Source: Verrucomicrobiota bacterium | Lineage (GTDB): Bacteria > Verrucomicrobiota > Verrucomicrobiia > Limisphaerales > JACQFS01 | DNA length: 36,663 nucleotides | Direction of reading: 5' to 3' | NCBI GenBank assembly: GCA_016199935.1 | Contig: JACQFS010000030.1 | Span: 1-36,663 of the forward strand | Shown: piece after piece, positions 25,601 to 32,042 of the stretch | Layout of the letters: every line of letters begins with the position of its first letter | Numbering within the stretch: the first letter of the stretch is position 1 | The notes under the pieces: generated by a model | The model's input: the letters and a program-made list of their open reading frames with translations, nothing else | Databases searched by the model: none | Told to the model about the DNA's origin: nothing | Made by a program: the position numbers and the translations under genes

Positions 25601-26001
25601 ACATTCACGATGCTCCCGCTGCCGATGGACAGGTTCGCCCCGGCGACCTCGATGCCCGCCAGCAGCGTCCCCGAGGCGTTCGTGTTGAGCGTGATGGTCT
25701 GGTTGGTGATGCTCACGGTCGCGGGCGCGTTGGAAACTCTGATGCCTCCCCACGTGACCGCGGCCGTGGGCGCGTTCGTGCAAAACGCCGGCGTCGTCAC
25801 CGTGCCATCCCAGACCACGATGTCGTTGATCGCGGGCACGCCGGCGTTGGTCCACGCGCCCGCGGTGTTGAGCGCGGTGGCATTGTTCGCGCGGATGAAG
25901 GCGGCCGCCTCCACCGCGGTCGTGAGGGTAAGCCACGCCAGCGCGGCGCAGCCGAGGTGGAGCGGGATAAAACGACGGCCAGAGGTGGAGCGAGTGTTCA
26001 T
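19624..26001 (-). CDS. Giant secreted protein with autotransporter-associated beta-strand repeats
   Basis: A 2,125-residue exported protein. The signal peptide (1-33) has RRFIPLHLGCAALAWLTLTTAVEA. The remainder is rich in Gly, Thr, Asn, Val and Ala and low in charge, as in parallel beta-helices. Seven TIGR02601-type PATR motifs are visible at about residues 467, 710, 814, 1224, 1467, 1567 and 1889, for example GGLLKTGLGTLATFGTNTYS and GGGLVKLGAGTLFLNGVNTY. The block from the first to third motif recurs at the fourth to sixth. There is no C-terminal autotransporter barrel. Instead it ends TNMTTPYTNWVPVTTNNF...RRFYLIIFP, a short module also seen in the metalloprotease at the window end. It probably forms an extended surface fibre or adhesin. 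TAG ends it at 19626-19624. The opposite strand also has a long open frame, which is a shadow of this gene. Confidence 0.9.
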   Translation of the reverse strand: MNTRSTSGRRFIPLHLGCAALAWLTLTTAVEAAAFIRANNATALNTAGAWTNAGVPAINDIVVWDGTVTTPAFCTNAPTAAVTWGGIRVSNAPATVSITNQTITLNTNASGTLLAGIEVAGANLSIGSGSIVNVNVPQTWTVASGRTLSLETGNLLTIRRDLTMTGLIQHGRGIDIVSNATLNIGPGTMLVATNGTGSLFRIAQGSGLSGTVNQTGGTNIIERAGTAQVMALGNAQNATGTYNLSGGLLELARSNNSTLNMANNNNAGCVGVLNISGTGRLNAAIINAGASTDPGAVARITVNGTGQLSAITVITDQTVFTTTPTVTNTFAVSEFAAVTVGSLTVGSRGPCTFTITNTATVVITNTFQLAGASGTNEGSGTLNLDGGTLTIPAITRGGGSNNASVVNFNGGQMVVATNSLTFAATNTGANNGGITLRVQAGGARIDTAGYGITNVQPLLHATGVNPDGGLLKTGLGTLATFGTNTYSGPTVVSAGALFLSTVHSGGGSISNADGTSLGVVVTKQGSSALASSLALGSNTGAALFIDVGTNGNSTAPVIVATNLTVNGIVDVTITAAGAGLSVGTFTLIDYTGTINGSGSFNLASVPPGVVATIETNTGNTSIDLNVASIPVNLTWNGNVNADWVGPLNWRDPALAPTAFSAGSIVTFDDTATGTTAINLASPVTVGGLFMTFANVASNYAITGAGAIGGTAGLLKTGAGSLTMGVSNNYPGDTILSAGKFTLAANDVIPDGLGRGNLLLEGTLDLNGFSDSVNGFTGTNGTGLVTNTGGSPATFTIGSNGVAGSFNGTIAGAGLTLQKVGGQTNKLLGTNTHTGGNIFRGGTVEITNGIALGASTAPLTIGGSTLRTFDNVTNTAPVFTLMGNATFAITNNSTVFITGNIFTTNTADIITVNGAGTLRLSGSGEFGNLRPDNATVILAGGSITNNASVGIGRGTLGVGTLVLDGATLHAKAAVNVAEATGTTGTLHITNGARLEFIDFYVGKVGSTTGAVFQSGGVATNTAVGADAFGIAGNNANAGTNSTGSYFLSGGRLDVIHNWNIGSDGTGLFNLTGGEANSWLSNVSVGHFAPAARGTLRVAGGTFNQRDSNGTFIIGQAAAGTLEVTNTGLVTAASTLQLGSANTGAGTVYLGTGGRLQAPGVIGGAGKSLFYFRGGTLEATANSTSFIALGTNPVAQAYVGSAGANLDTGTNSITIAQRLLNDTNTPDAGGGVTKLGTGNLTLAATNTYTNTTLVSAGKLFVAATYAGTSPVAVADGAGMGAVRDASGATPTVNALTLGSAGATTFDFDLGIFGNPATPVLNVGNLTNNGTTTTVNFSGGNFTNGTFTLIAYGAPLPNAFDFVLGGVPRGVAAALVDNSASNKVDLTITAVTALTWRGTNGNTWDISTTTNWLLAGADASYLEADNVLFDDTGAATPTVNLVTNVSPSLVTVSNTIAYTITGTNRITGPGGLIKLGSGPLILATSNDYTGPTLISAGTLRLGTNEVIPNGTGKANLTVNGTFDLNGFNETVMGLDGSGVIDNTGASNVLFIIGANASSGSFAGAIQDTGGDLLLQKNGAGTNTLSGVSTWNGGTFINAGRLQVAGDTALGLGQIGIGAGTLASAGGDRILSNAVVVNFTANGNSTIIDTSGGNLTLAGPVTWNGPEFTKNGANALIIGPTSVATLDTTAGLDLNAGSLVINGGTWTQASDGFRVQSTSNAPLLTVTVQSNGVLNLQAGASLQLGRTDDTNAVTRTTNLMNLDSGGLVKLDTGDVNLGYGIGTAGIINQSGGTLAITNPAQTNGLTFNRSTNTLAVYNLNGGTLITPRLRRGQTTNTTGQFVFGGGTLQASGSRTNFLEGLSGVLVRAAGARIDSDVFNITINQPLILDVTSLGGGLVKLGAGTLFLNGVNTYTGATIVSNGTLAGSGFIAGSVSVAAGGLISAGNSIGTLTINTALTIAGGAFMEINRTNAQTADLLAAGGAITYGGTLTVTNIGDALQSGDTFNLFDAASFTGAFTTFNLPALTNGMQWDTSQLVTNGTLTVITPVVPPATPAVIYNVIYGGTNVQLIGGGGVANAVYRVLSETNMTTPYTNWVPVTTNNFDPGGNFDLTFPVTPEDLRRFYLIIFP
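21170..22330 (-). repeat. Internal module B of the giant repeat protein
   Basis: About residues 1224-1610. It contains, in order, PATR motif 4 (GGGVTKLGTGNLTLAATNTY), an LGSAGATTFDFDLGIFGN segment, NGTFTLIAY, a VPRGVAAALVDN segment and LTWRGTNGNTW. These are followed by motif 5 (GGLIKLGSGPLILATSNDYT) with a VIPNGTGKANLTVNGTFDL segment, and motif 6. The same order occurs in module A at 23420-24600. Boundaries are approximate. Confidence 0.75.
23420..24600 (-). repeat. Internal module A of the giant repeat protein
   Basis: About residues 467-860. It has the same order of segments as module B: PATR motif 1 (GGLLKTGLGTLATFGTNTYS), LGSNTGAALFIDVGTNGN, GTFTLIDY, VPPGVVATIETN and LTWNGNVNADW. Motif 2 with VIPDGLGRGNLLLEGTLDLN and motif 3 (KVGGQTNKLLGTNTHTGG) follow. 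Similarity is at the protein level; long nucleotide identity was not seen, so the duplication is old. Confidence 0.75.
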
Positions 26002-26283
26002 GATCAGAAGCAGGTTGAACTTTTCTCGAAGCCGGAAGACGCCGCGCAGCAGGAGCCTTCGGCTGGGTATTGGGTCTGTAAGACCCTATTCAACTCGTCC
26101 GCGCATGGCTAGGCAAAAATCGAAACCCGACCGTGCGCCGAACCCGTCGCTCACCGCCAACAGAAGATGGCGCCTCGGACATCGCCCTGCCCGCTTCGCC
26201 CATGAACCGGCAGAAAAATATTGGAACGCGTGATAAAAACGGGAGACTCCGGCGTCAGTCCCGCGACACTCACCTTCACCACC
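26002..26283. other. Divergent intergenic region between giant protein and dehydrogenase
   Basis: The 282 bases must carry promoters for both divergent genes. A short perfect hairpin GGGTCT-GTA-AGACCC (26072-26086) lies 71 bases upstream of the giant protein's start, inside its likely leader. No convincing -35/-10 pair or riboswitch-like structure was recognised. Confidence 0.4.
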
Positions 26284-29200
26284 ATGCGCACGCTTCTCCT
26301 TTTGATCGGAACCGCCGCCGCCCTGTTGCTCGCCGGCCGACCTGCCGTCGCCGCCGACACCAAGGCCACGAACCTCGTCACCAAAGGCACCTACAAGGAA
26401 CACTACGGCGTCACCGGCAAGGAGCCCACCGTGGATGCCGCGAAAGACCTGCCGCGCTTCCCCGCCGTCGAGCCGAAGGACGCCATCGCGACTTTCAAAA
26501 TCAAAAAAGGTTTCAAGCTCGAGTTCGCCGCGCATGAGCCGCAGGTCGCGGATCCCATCGCGCTGTCGTTCGATGAACGCGGGCGGATGTTCGTCGTCGA
26601 GATGATTGATTACTCCGAGCGCCGCGACGAACAGCCGCACCTCGGCCGCATCCGGATGCTCGAAGACAAGGACGGCGACGGCTACTTCGAGACCTCCACC
26701 ATTTTCGCCGACAACCTCGCGTGGCCCACGGCGGTCATCTGCTACGGCGGCGGCATCTTCGTCGGTGCGACGCCCGACATAATCTGGCTCAAGGACACCA
26801 AGGGCACCGGCAAGGCGGACGTGCGCGAGGTCGTCTTCACCGGCTTCGGCACCGCCTTGCCGAAGCTCAATGTTCAAGGATTGATGAACTCCTTCAACTG
26901 GGGCCTCGACAATCGCATCCATCTCCAAAGCGGGCCGGGCAATCGCGGTGAAATAAAAAACCTTCGCCGTCCCGACCTCAAGCCCATCGAACTCGCCGCG
27001 CGCGATTTCTGGTTCGACCCGCGCACCTTCGAGTTCGGCACCGAGGCCGGCGGCGGCCAATACGGCTTCAGCTATGACACGCGCGGCCGGAAATTTGTCT
27101 GCTCCAACTCCGACCACCTCCAGATGTTCCTCTACGACGACCGCTACGCCGCGCGCAATCCCTCCTACTCCATGCCGCCCCCGCGCCGCAGCATCGCGGC
27201 CGACGGCGGCGCGGCGGAAGTTTATCGCATCAGCCCCGACGAGCCGTGGCGCATCATGCGCACGCGCTGGCGCGTCTCCGGCGCGGTGAAGGGCGCGGTC
27301 GAGGGCGGCGGGCGCGTGAGCGGCTACTTCACCGGCGCGACCGGCACGACCGTCTATCGCGGCGACGCCTACGGGCCGGAGTTCGTGAACAACACCTTCA
27401 CCGGCGACGCGGGCGGCGGCCTGATGCACCGCAAAATTCTTTACCCCGACGGCGTCGGCCTCATCGGCAAACGTCCCGATGACGAGCAGAACTTCGAGTT
27501 TCTCGCCTCGCGCGACACGTGGTGCCGCCTCGTCAACTTCGCCAACGCCCCCGACGGCTGCCTCTACGCGCTCGACATGTATCGCGAAGTCATCGAGCAC
27601 CCGTGGAGCATCCCGGAAGAAATCAAAAAACATCTCGACCTCAACAGCGGCAACGACCGCGGCCGCATCTACCGCGTCGCGCCGGAGAATTTCCAACGCC
27701 GCCCGAAGTTCGATTTGGGAAAAGCCACGACCGCCGAACTCGTCGCCACGCTGGAGCATCCGAATGGTTGGCATCGCGACACAGCGGCGCGGTTGCTTTC
27801 GGAGCGGCAGGATAAGGGCGCAGTTGCCCCGCTGCACAAGCTTCTTTATGAGGAGCCGGATTATGTCAAAACGCTCGCGCAAACTCCGGGACTCGAATGG
27901 AGAAAAGCTCTCCCGGAAGGCGGGTATTTCCCGGCCGGAAAAATCCACCTTCTCTACGCATTGGATGGACTTGGGGCACTGACCCCACATGACACGGTTG
28001 CGGCGGCTTATTGGGATCCAGCCCTTACGGAGCACGCAGTGAAGTTAATGGAACGGTGGTTGAAACCGGGTAACGAATCCGAAGAGGCACTCGAAGCGCT
28101 CCCGGGCATCGCCGTCTTTGCGGGTCGAGACCCGAGGGCGCTTTTTCAAGTCGCGCTGTCTGCCGGAGAAACAAAGAAACCGGCGGGAGTGACCGCACTT
28201 GAATACGTATGGGGAAGCCTCTCGACCGTCGGCGAAATCGCAGCAAGAAAAGCCTCCGAAGGACGTGGGGTGAGTCCATCGTGGCTGCCGTCCAGCCAGC
28301 CAAATGCCGAGTCGGAACGAGTGGCTGACTCGACGGTTCAATGGGTTCAGGACGCTCTGTTGAACTCGATTGGAGATCGGGCTGCGGAGTTTCACGCGCG
28401 ATTCCGGGAATCGCACATTGCTGATGAATACATGCGATACAAACAGCGCGTGTTTATCGAACTGGCGCGGATGATTGGCGCCAAACGTCAGGCCGACGAG
28501 GTTTCTGCATTGATGGAGTATTTGGCTAAGATGTCCGATACGGAGAAAGGGTTGCGCGATGCGAGTCTAATCGCCTTGGGTGAGGGATTAACCAGGGGGG
28601 GCAGCTCGCTCGCCAAAGCCGACACGGGCGGCAAGCTCAATGCGATTCATGAGAAAGCATTCGCAGCAGTCCCAAACCGAAATCTTCCAGCGGCGGAACG
28701 GGTTGAAGCCGTCAACTTGCTTTTGCTCACCACCAAAGGATGGGAAAAAATGGCGGTTCTTTCCGCGGTGCTTTCTGCGGAGGAAAAGGCCGAGGAGGTT
28801 CAACTCGCGGCGGTTCGAGCCTTCGCCAAGCTGCCGTCCTCCGCAGACAACCTGCTGCTGCACGACGTCCTCGCGTGCTTGAGTCGCGTCTCGCCCCGCG
28901 TTCGCAGCGAGGCGCTCTCAACGTTGCTCGCCCGTCCCGAGCGCGCGATGGCATTGCTCCACGCCATCGAATCCGGCTCCGTGAAGCGCGAGCAACTCAA
29001 CGCGACGCAAATCGAGGCGCTCCAGCATCACAAAAACACGGCGGTTGCCTCGCTCGCCGCGAAGGTGTTGCCGATGGAGAAGAAAATTTCCCGTGACGAA
29101 CTCATCCAGCAGTTCTCCGCCGCGCTCACGCTCAAGGGCGACGCCGCGAAGGGCCGCACCATTTACGCCGAGCGCTGCATCTCCTGCCATCGCGCCGAGG

Positions 29201-29541
29201 GCCAGGGTTTCCAACTCGGCCCCGACTTCGTGACCGTGAAGACCGCCGGCCGCGAGAAGCTGCTCACGAGCCTGCTCGACCCGAACCGCGAGGTCGCGCC
29301 GCAGTATCTCGCGTTCAACATCGAGACCAAGGACGGCGAGAGCTACGCCGGCCTCATCGTCGCCGACAACGCCGCCGGCGTGACGCTGCGCCAGGCCTTC
29401 GGCAAGGAAGACGTGATCCCGCGCGCGAAGATCAAAACGATGCGCAGCCCCGGCCAGTCCCTCATGCCCGAGGATTTGCAGGCCGGCCTCACGTCGCAAC
29501 AGCTCGCCGACCTGCTGGAGTTCATCGAGAACGTGAAGTGA
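26284..29541 (+). CDS. Pirellula/Verrucomicrobium-type membrane-bound dehydrogenase with C-terminal haem domain
   Basis: A 1,085-residue secreted protein. Residues 1-23 are a signal peptide (MRTLLLLIGTAAALLLAGRP). Residues of about 75-500 form the TIGR02604-type propeller domain related to sorbosone dehydrogenases, with FDERGRMFVVEMIDYS and ALDMYREVIEHPWSIPEEI. A HEAT-like helical region (about 500-940) follows. The C-terminal TIGR02603-type cytochrome c domain carries C965-I-S-C-H969 for covalent haem and ends LADLLEFIENVK. Such proteins are thought to oxidise sugars or similar substrates in the periplasm and pass electrons to a cytochrome; the substrate is unproven. ATG 26284 was chosen because the signal peptide starts there. 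Codon usage between about 27830 and 28790 is clearly less GC-biased than the flanks, suggesting a mosaic origin. A nested palindrome follows three bases after the TGA. Confidence 0.9.
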   Translation: MRTLLLLIGTAAALLLAGRPAVAADTKATNLVTKGTYKEHYGVTGKEPTVDAAKDLPRFPAVEPKDAIATFKIKKGFKLEFAAHEPQVADPIALSFDERGRMFVVEMIDYSERRDEQPHLGRIRMLEDKDGDGYFETSTIFADNLAWPTAVICYGGGIFVGATPDIIWLKDTKGTGKADVREVVFTGFGTALPKLNVQGLMNSFNWGLDNRIHLQSGPGNRGEIKNLRRPDLKPIELAARDFWFDPRTFEFGTEAGGGQYGFSYDTRGRKFVCSNSDHLQMFLYDDRYAARNPSYSMPPPRRSIAADGGAAEVYRISPDEPWRIMRTRWRVSGAVKGAVEGGGRVSGYFTGATGTTVYRGDAYGPEFVNNTFTGDAGGGLMHRKILYPDGVGLIGKRPDDEQNFEFLASRDTWCRLVNFANAPDGCLYALDMYREVIEHPWSIPEEIKKHLDLNSGNDRGRIYRVAPENFQRRPKFDLGKATTAELVATLEHPNGWHRDTAARLLSERQDKGAVAPLHKLLYEEPDYVKTLAQTPGLEWRKALPEGGYFPAGKIHLLYALDGLGALTPHDTVAAAYWDPALTEHAVKLMERWLKPGNESEEALEALPGIAVFAGRDPRALFQVALSAGETKKPAGVTALEYVWGSLSTVGEIAARKASEGRGVSPSWLPSSQPNAESERVADSTVQWVQDALLNSIGDRAAEFHARFRESHIADEYMRYKQRVFIELARMIGAKRQADEVSALMEYLAKMSDTEKGLRDASLIALGEGLTRGGSSLAKADTGGKLNAIHEKAFAAVPNRNLPAAERVEAVNLLLLTTKGWEKMAVLSAVLSAEEKAEEVQLAAVRAFAKLPSSADNLLLHDVLACLSRVSPRVRSEALSTLLARPERAMALLHAIESGSVKREQLNATQIEALQHHKNTAVASLAAKVLPMEKKISRDELIQQFSAALTLKGDAAKGRTIYAERCISCHRAEGQGFQLGPDFVTVKTAGREKLLTSLLDPNREVAPQYLAFNIETKDGESYAGLIVADNAAGVTLRQAFGKEDVIPRAKIKTMRSPGQSLMPEDLQAGLTSQQLADLLEFIENVK

Positions 29542-29543
29542 AT

Positions 29544-29611
29544 CGGAGCGCGGAGCTCCAGCTCCGCGTGGTGCGCCGCCTCAACGCGCAGAGCTGGAGC
29601 TCTGCGCTCCG
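29544..29611. repeat. Nested palindrome at a convergent gene junction
   Basis: Arms 29544-29570 and 29585-29611 are inverted copies matching at 24 of 27 positions, with a 14-base loop. Each arm is itself a palindrome: GCGGAGCT-CC-AGCTCCGC on the left, and CAGAGCT-GG-AGCTCTG on the right. It lies between the dehydrogenase stop and the end of namZ, so it could terminate transcription from both sides. Confidence 0.88.
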
Positions 29612-29657
29612 TCACAGCACCGGCCACTTCCAATTCGGCACGGAGCGTTTCATTCCC

Positions 29658-30845
29658 TCACTCATACAACAACGCCGTGTGCCGCCGGTGCGCGAAGGCC
29701 GCCTCCTCGGTCGCCCACGCCGCGAGCAAATCGCGCCAGGGCTTTCCACTTTCCAGGTGCGTGCGTTCGCGCGCCGAGCCGAAGAGCAGATCAATCGCAA
29801 TCGGGTCGCGGACAAATTCATAAACCTCCGTGCGCCACGCAAAATTCCGGCCCGACATCTCGCGCATCGCCGCGAGCAGCGCGAGGCTCGTGCGCACCGG
29901 CTGGAACGCGGCGCGGTCCGTGACATGCAGTTGCACGCCGCCGCAATCCTGCCCGGCGTGCTTTTGAAACGTCGGGCGAAACCACGCCGCGCGGAACTTC
30001 ACGCCGGGCAGCTTCTCGTCGTCCATGCGGCGGGCGAGCTTCGCCGCGTCGAGCCACGGTGCGCCGCAGAGTTCGAAGGGGCGCGTGGTGCCGCGGCCTT
30101 CGCTGAGATTCGTGCCTTCGATCAGGCACTGCCCCGGATAGACGAGCGCGGTGTCGGCCGCCGGCATGTTCGGCGACGGCAGCACCCACGGCAGCCCGGT
30201 CTCGTCGAAATGCTGCGCGCGCTTCCAGCCCTCGCAGGGCACCACGTGCAGTTCGCCGCCATCGAGCTTGAGTTCACTCGTGTAAAGCATGGCCAGCTCT
30301 CCCATCGTCAGCCCATGCCGCGTGGCGAGATCGGGCGCGCTGACAAAACTTTCGAACCCCTTGCGCACCGCCGGCCCTTCGACCGCGTCGCCGCCCAGCG
30401 GATTGGGCCGATCCAGCACGAACACGCGCAGGCCGAGCGGCAGCGCGGCTTCGAGGCAGTATTTCATCGTCGCCTGGAAAGTGTAGTAGCGGCTGCCGAT
30501 GTCCTGCAGATCAATGACCAGCGCATCCAGCCCGGCGAGTTGCTCCCGCGTGGGCCGCAGGCTCGCTGCCGTCGCGCCGTAGAGACTGTGAACGGCGACG
30601 GCGGCGGATTGCTTCGAAGCGCCGCCCGCGACTGCAATCAAGTCCTGCGCCTGCCCCAGCACGCCATGCTCCGGTCCGAAGATCGCCGCGAGCTTCACCT
30701 TCGGCGCGGCGGCGAACAGTTCGATGGCCTGACGAAGCTGGCTGTCCACCGCCGCCGGATGCGTGACCAGCCCCACGCGCATCCCGCGCAAGGGCGCGAA
30801 ATCCTGGGCGACCAGCACGTCGAGACCTGTGAGGACTTTGGGCAT
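29658..30845 (-). CDS. namZ: NamZ-type exo-beta-N-acetylmuramidase (DUF1343 family)
   Basis: A 395-residue DUF1343 (GH171) protein. The characterised Bacillus member removes terminal N-acetylmuramic acid from peptidoglycan fragments (family knowledge). Motifs are RVGLVTHPAAVD (23-34), IFGPEHGVLG (56-65), VIDLQDIGSRYYTFQATMKY, VLDRPNPLGGDAVEG, WVLPSPNMPAADTALVYPG and LIEGTNLSEGRGTTRPFE. No signal peptide is seen, unlike Bacillus NamZ, so it should act in the cytoplasm on imported muropeptides unless exported by another route. Its ATG follows the moaE stop by four bases, making it the last gene of the operon. That closeness results from a palindrome that lengthened moaE. It might be a cell-wall recycling enzyme; the gene symbol rests on family membership only. 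Confidence 0.85.
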   Translation of the reverse strand: MPKVLTGLDVLVAQDFAPLRGMRVGLVTHPAAVDSQLRQAIELFAAAPKVKLAAIFGPEHGVLGQAQDLIAVAGGASKQSAAVAVHSLYGATAASLRPTREQLAGLDALVIDLQDIGSRYYTFQATMKYCLEAALPLGLRVFVLDRPNPLGGDAVEGPAVRKGFESFVSAPDLATRHGLTMGELAMLYTSELKLDGGELHVVPCEGWKRAQHFDETGLPWVLPSPNMPAADTALVYPGQCLIEGTNLSEGRGTTRPFELCGAPWLDAAKLARRMDDEKLPGVKFRAAWFRPTFQKHAGQDCGGVQLHVTDRAAFQPVRTSLALLAAMREMSGRNFAWRTEVYEFVRDPIAIDLLFGSARERTHLESGKPWRDLLAAWATEEAAFAHRRHTALLYE

Positions 30846-30849
30846 GGCA

Positions 30850-31371
30850 TCAATCGCGTGTGTCGCCCGGACCCGGACCGCGAGCCGTCCCGGCTCGCAG
30901 CGGCGCCAAAGCGGATGGAGCGCTGGGATTGTCCGTTGCGTTTGCGGAGTGCGTGCGCGCTGCGAGCCGGGACGGCTCGCGGTCCGCCACCGGTCGCTTC
31001 CAGATCGGCACGGTGCGTTTCATTTCATCAATGAGGAACTGGCACGCCGCGAACGCCTCGCCGCGATGCGCCGCCACGACCTCCACCCACAGCGACGCCT
31101 CGCCGACCTTCACCACTCCGAGGCGATGCACGACGCGCACGGATTCGAGCACCCAGCGTTTTTCCAACTGGTCGAAGATGAGCGCGAACTGCCGCTCGAC
31201 CATCTGCTGAAAGGCCTCGTAGTTGATGGCGGAAATTTTCTCATCGCCCTCCGCCTCGCGCACCACGCCGGAGAAATAAACCGCCGCGCCCATGCCGGCG
31301 GACATCGCGCGCTCGTGGAGCAGCGCGGCTTCGTCGAGCGGCGCGGTGGTGAGGATGAGGGAGCGGCGCAT
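30850..31371 (-). CDS. moaE: Molybdopterin synthase catalytic subunit MoaE with a palindrome-derived tail
   Basis: Large subunit of molybdopterin synthase, which with thiocarboxylated MoaD converts cyclic pyranopterin monophosphate to molybdopterin (family knowledge). Family motifs are VYFSGVVRE (31-39), INYEAFQQM, VVHRLGVVKVGE (80-91), VVAAHRGEAFAACQFLIDEMK (98-118) and VPIWKR (121-126). K118 and K125 correspond to the active-site lysines K119 and K126 of E. coli. A normal MoaE would end near R126. Here 47 more residues, PVADREPSRLAARTH...PGDTRD, are encoded by a nested palindromic repeat. ATG 31371 fits the family; a GTG at 31392 overlapping the previous stop (GTGA) is an alternative that adds seven residues. 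It lies downstream of the BamE-like gene and upstream of namZ. Confidence 0.9.
   Translation of the reverse strand: MRRSLILTTAPLDEAALLHERAMSAGMGAAVYFSGVVREAEGDEKISAINYEAFQQMVERQFALIFDQLEKRWVLESVRVVHRLGVVKVGEASLWVEVVAAHRGEAFAACQFLIDEMKRTVPIWKRPVADREPSRLAARTHSANATDNPSAPSALAPLRAGTARGPGPGDTRD
30874..30986. repeat. Large nested palindrome inside the 3' end of moaE
   Basis: Arms 30874-30902 and 30958-30986 are perfect 29-base inverted copies separated by 55 bases. Each arm is itself a hairpin: GCGAGCCG-TCC-CGGCTCGC on the left and its complement on the right. Bases 30962-30986 are identical to 19514-19538. The element is translated as the tail of MoaE and is followed by namZ. Confidence 0.92.
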
Positions 31372-31388
31372 GGTGTGGGAGTGATCGG

Positions 31389-31775
31389 TCACGGCGCGTT
31401 GGTGGGAATCGTCACTTCGGCGACCCGGTTTGACGAATCGAATTTCACCGCCACCTCATCGGCGTCGGGCCCGAACAACCGCAGGCGAAACGGCACCACG
31501 TAGGGGAAATTGGTTTGGGGCTTGAGCCGCGAACCGTAGGCCCAGGTTTCCCGGCTCACGATGAACAGGAAGGCGAGCGGATTTGTAGGCATCTCTTTCG
31601 GTGGAAAAAAAATGTGGTCGGGCTTTCCGAGGAGATTTCTGACCGCCTCTTTGCTGTCGCCGTCCTTCAATGACTTCGCCCGGACGGCAAGCGACCGGGC
31701 GCGGCAGCCGTCGAGCGCGACGGCTAGCATTCCGCAAAGAAGAATCGCGATGAGGATGCCAACGAACCATTTCAT
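31389..31775 (-). CDS. Small membrane-anchored protein with BamE/SmpA-like motif
   Basis: A 128-residue protein. Residues 3-22 (WFVGILIAILLCGMLAVAL) are a hydrophobic signal or anchor; LDGC at 21-24 is only a poor lipobox because the cysteine follows Gly after Asp. The segment KDGDSKEAVRNLLGKPDHIF resembles the BamE/SmpA pattern (dG-x-s-k-x-x-V-x-x-LLGkP). The remainder, with TWAYGSRL and VAVKFDSSNRVAEVTI, is consistent with that small beta fold. Function is unknown. It separates moaD (21 bases upstream) from moaE, and its TGA overlaps a possible GTG start of moaE. An envelope protein inside a cofactor operon is unexpected and may simply be carried along. Confidence 0.7.
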   Translation of the reverse strand: MKWFVGILIAILLCGMLAVALDGCRARSLAVRAKSLKDGDSKEAVRNLLGKPDHIFFPPKEMPTNPLAFLFIVSRETWAYGSRLKPQTNFPYVVPFRLRLFGPDADEVAVKFDSSNRVAEVTIPTNAP

Positions 31776-31796
31776 GCGGGGATGTGTTCTCCGTGT

Positions 31797-32042
31797 TCAT
31801 CCGCCTGACACCGGCGGAAACAAACTCACCTCATCCCCATCCTTCAGCACGTGGTCGCGCGGCTGATAATCCACACCCACGGCGATGAGCGTGGATTTTT
31901 CCGCCGGAGCCAGTTTTGGAAAGCGCGCGTAAATGTCCTTCAGCAAAGTGGCAATCGTCGCGCCGTCGCCGAGCGTCGCAGAAGTTTCCGCGCAGCCGGC
32001 GAGGTCGCGGAAGTAGGACCAGAACTGAACGCGGATTTTCAT
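31797..32042 (-). CDS. moaD: Molybdopterin synthase sulfur-carrier subunit
   Basis: Small ubiquitin-like subunit whose C-terminal glycine is thiocarboxylated and donates sulfur to the pterin (family knowledge). The 81 residues include VQFWSYFRDLAG (5-16), ATIATLLKDIYARFPKL (28-44) and LIAVGVDYQPRDHVLKDGDE, and end LFPPVSGG with the essential Gly-Gly. Its ATG (32042-32040) shares one base with the hpt stop as TGATG, indicating translational coupling. A BamE-like gene and moaE follow. A longer in-frame reading up to 32591 is an artefact of the overlapping hpt gene. No adenylyltransferase (MoeB) gene is near. Confidence 0.93.
   Translation of the reverse strand: MKIRVQFWSYFRDLAGCAETSATLGDGATIATLLKDIYARFPKLAPAEKSTLIAVGVDYQPRDHVLKDGDEVSLFPPVSGG

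Noticed and set aside
29538-31034. 498-codon plus-strand frame opposite namZ and moaE
   Set aside because: Shadow of the two minus-strand genes; it reads through the palindromes and has no domain.
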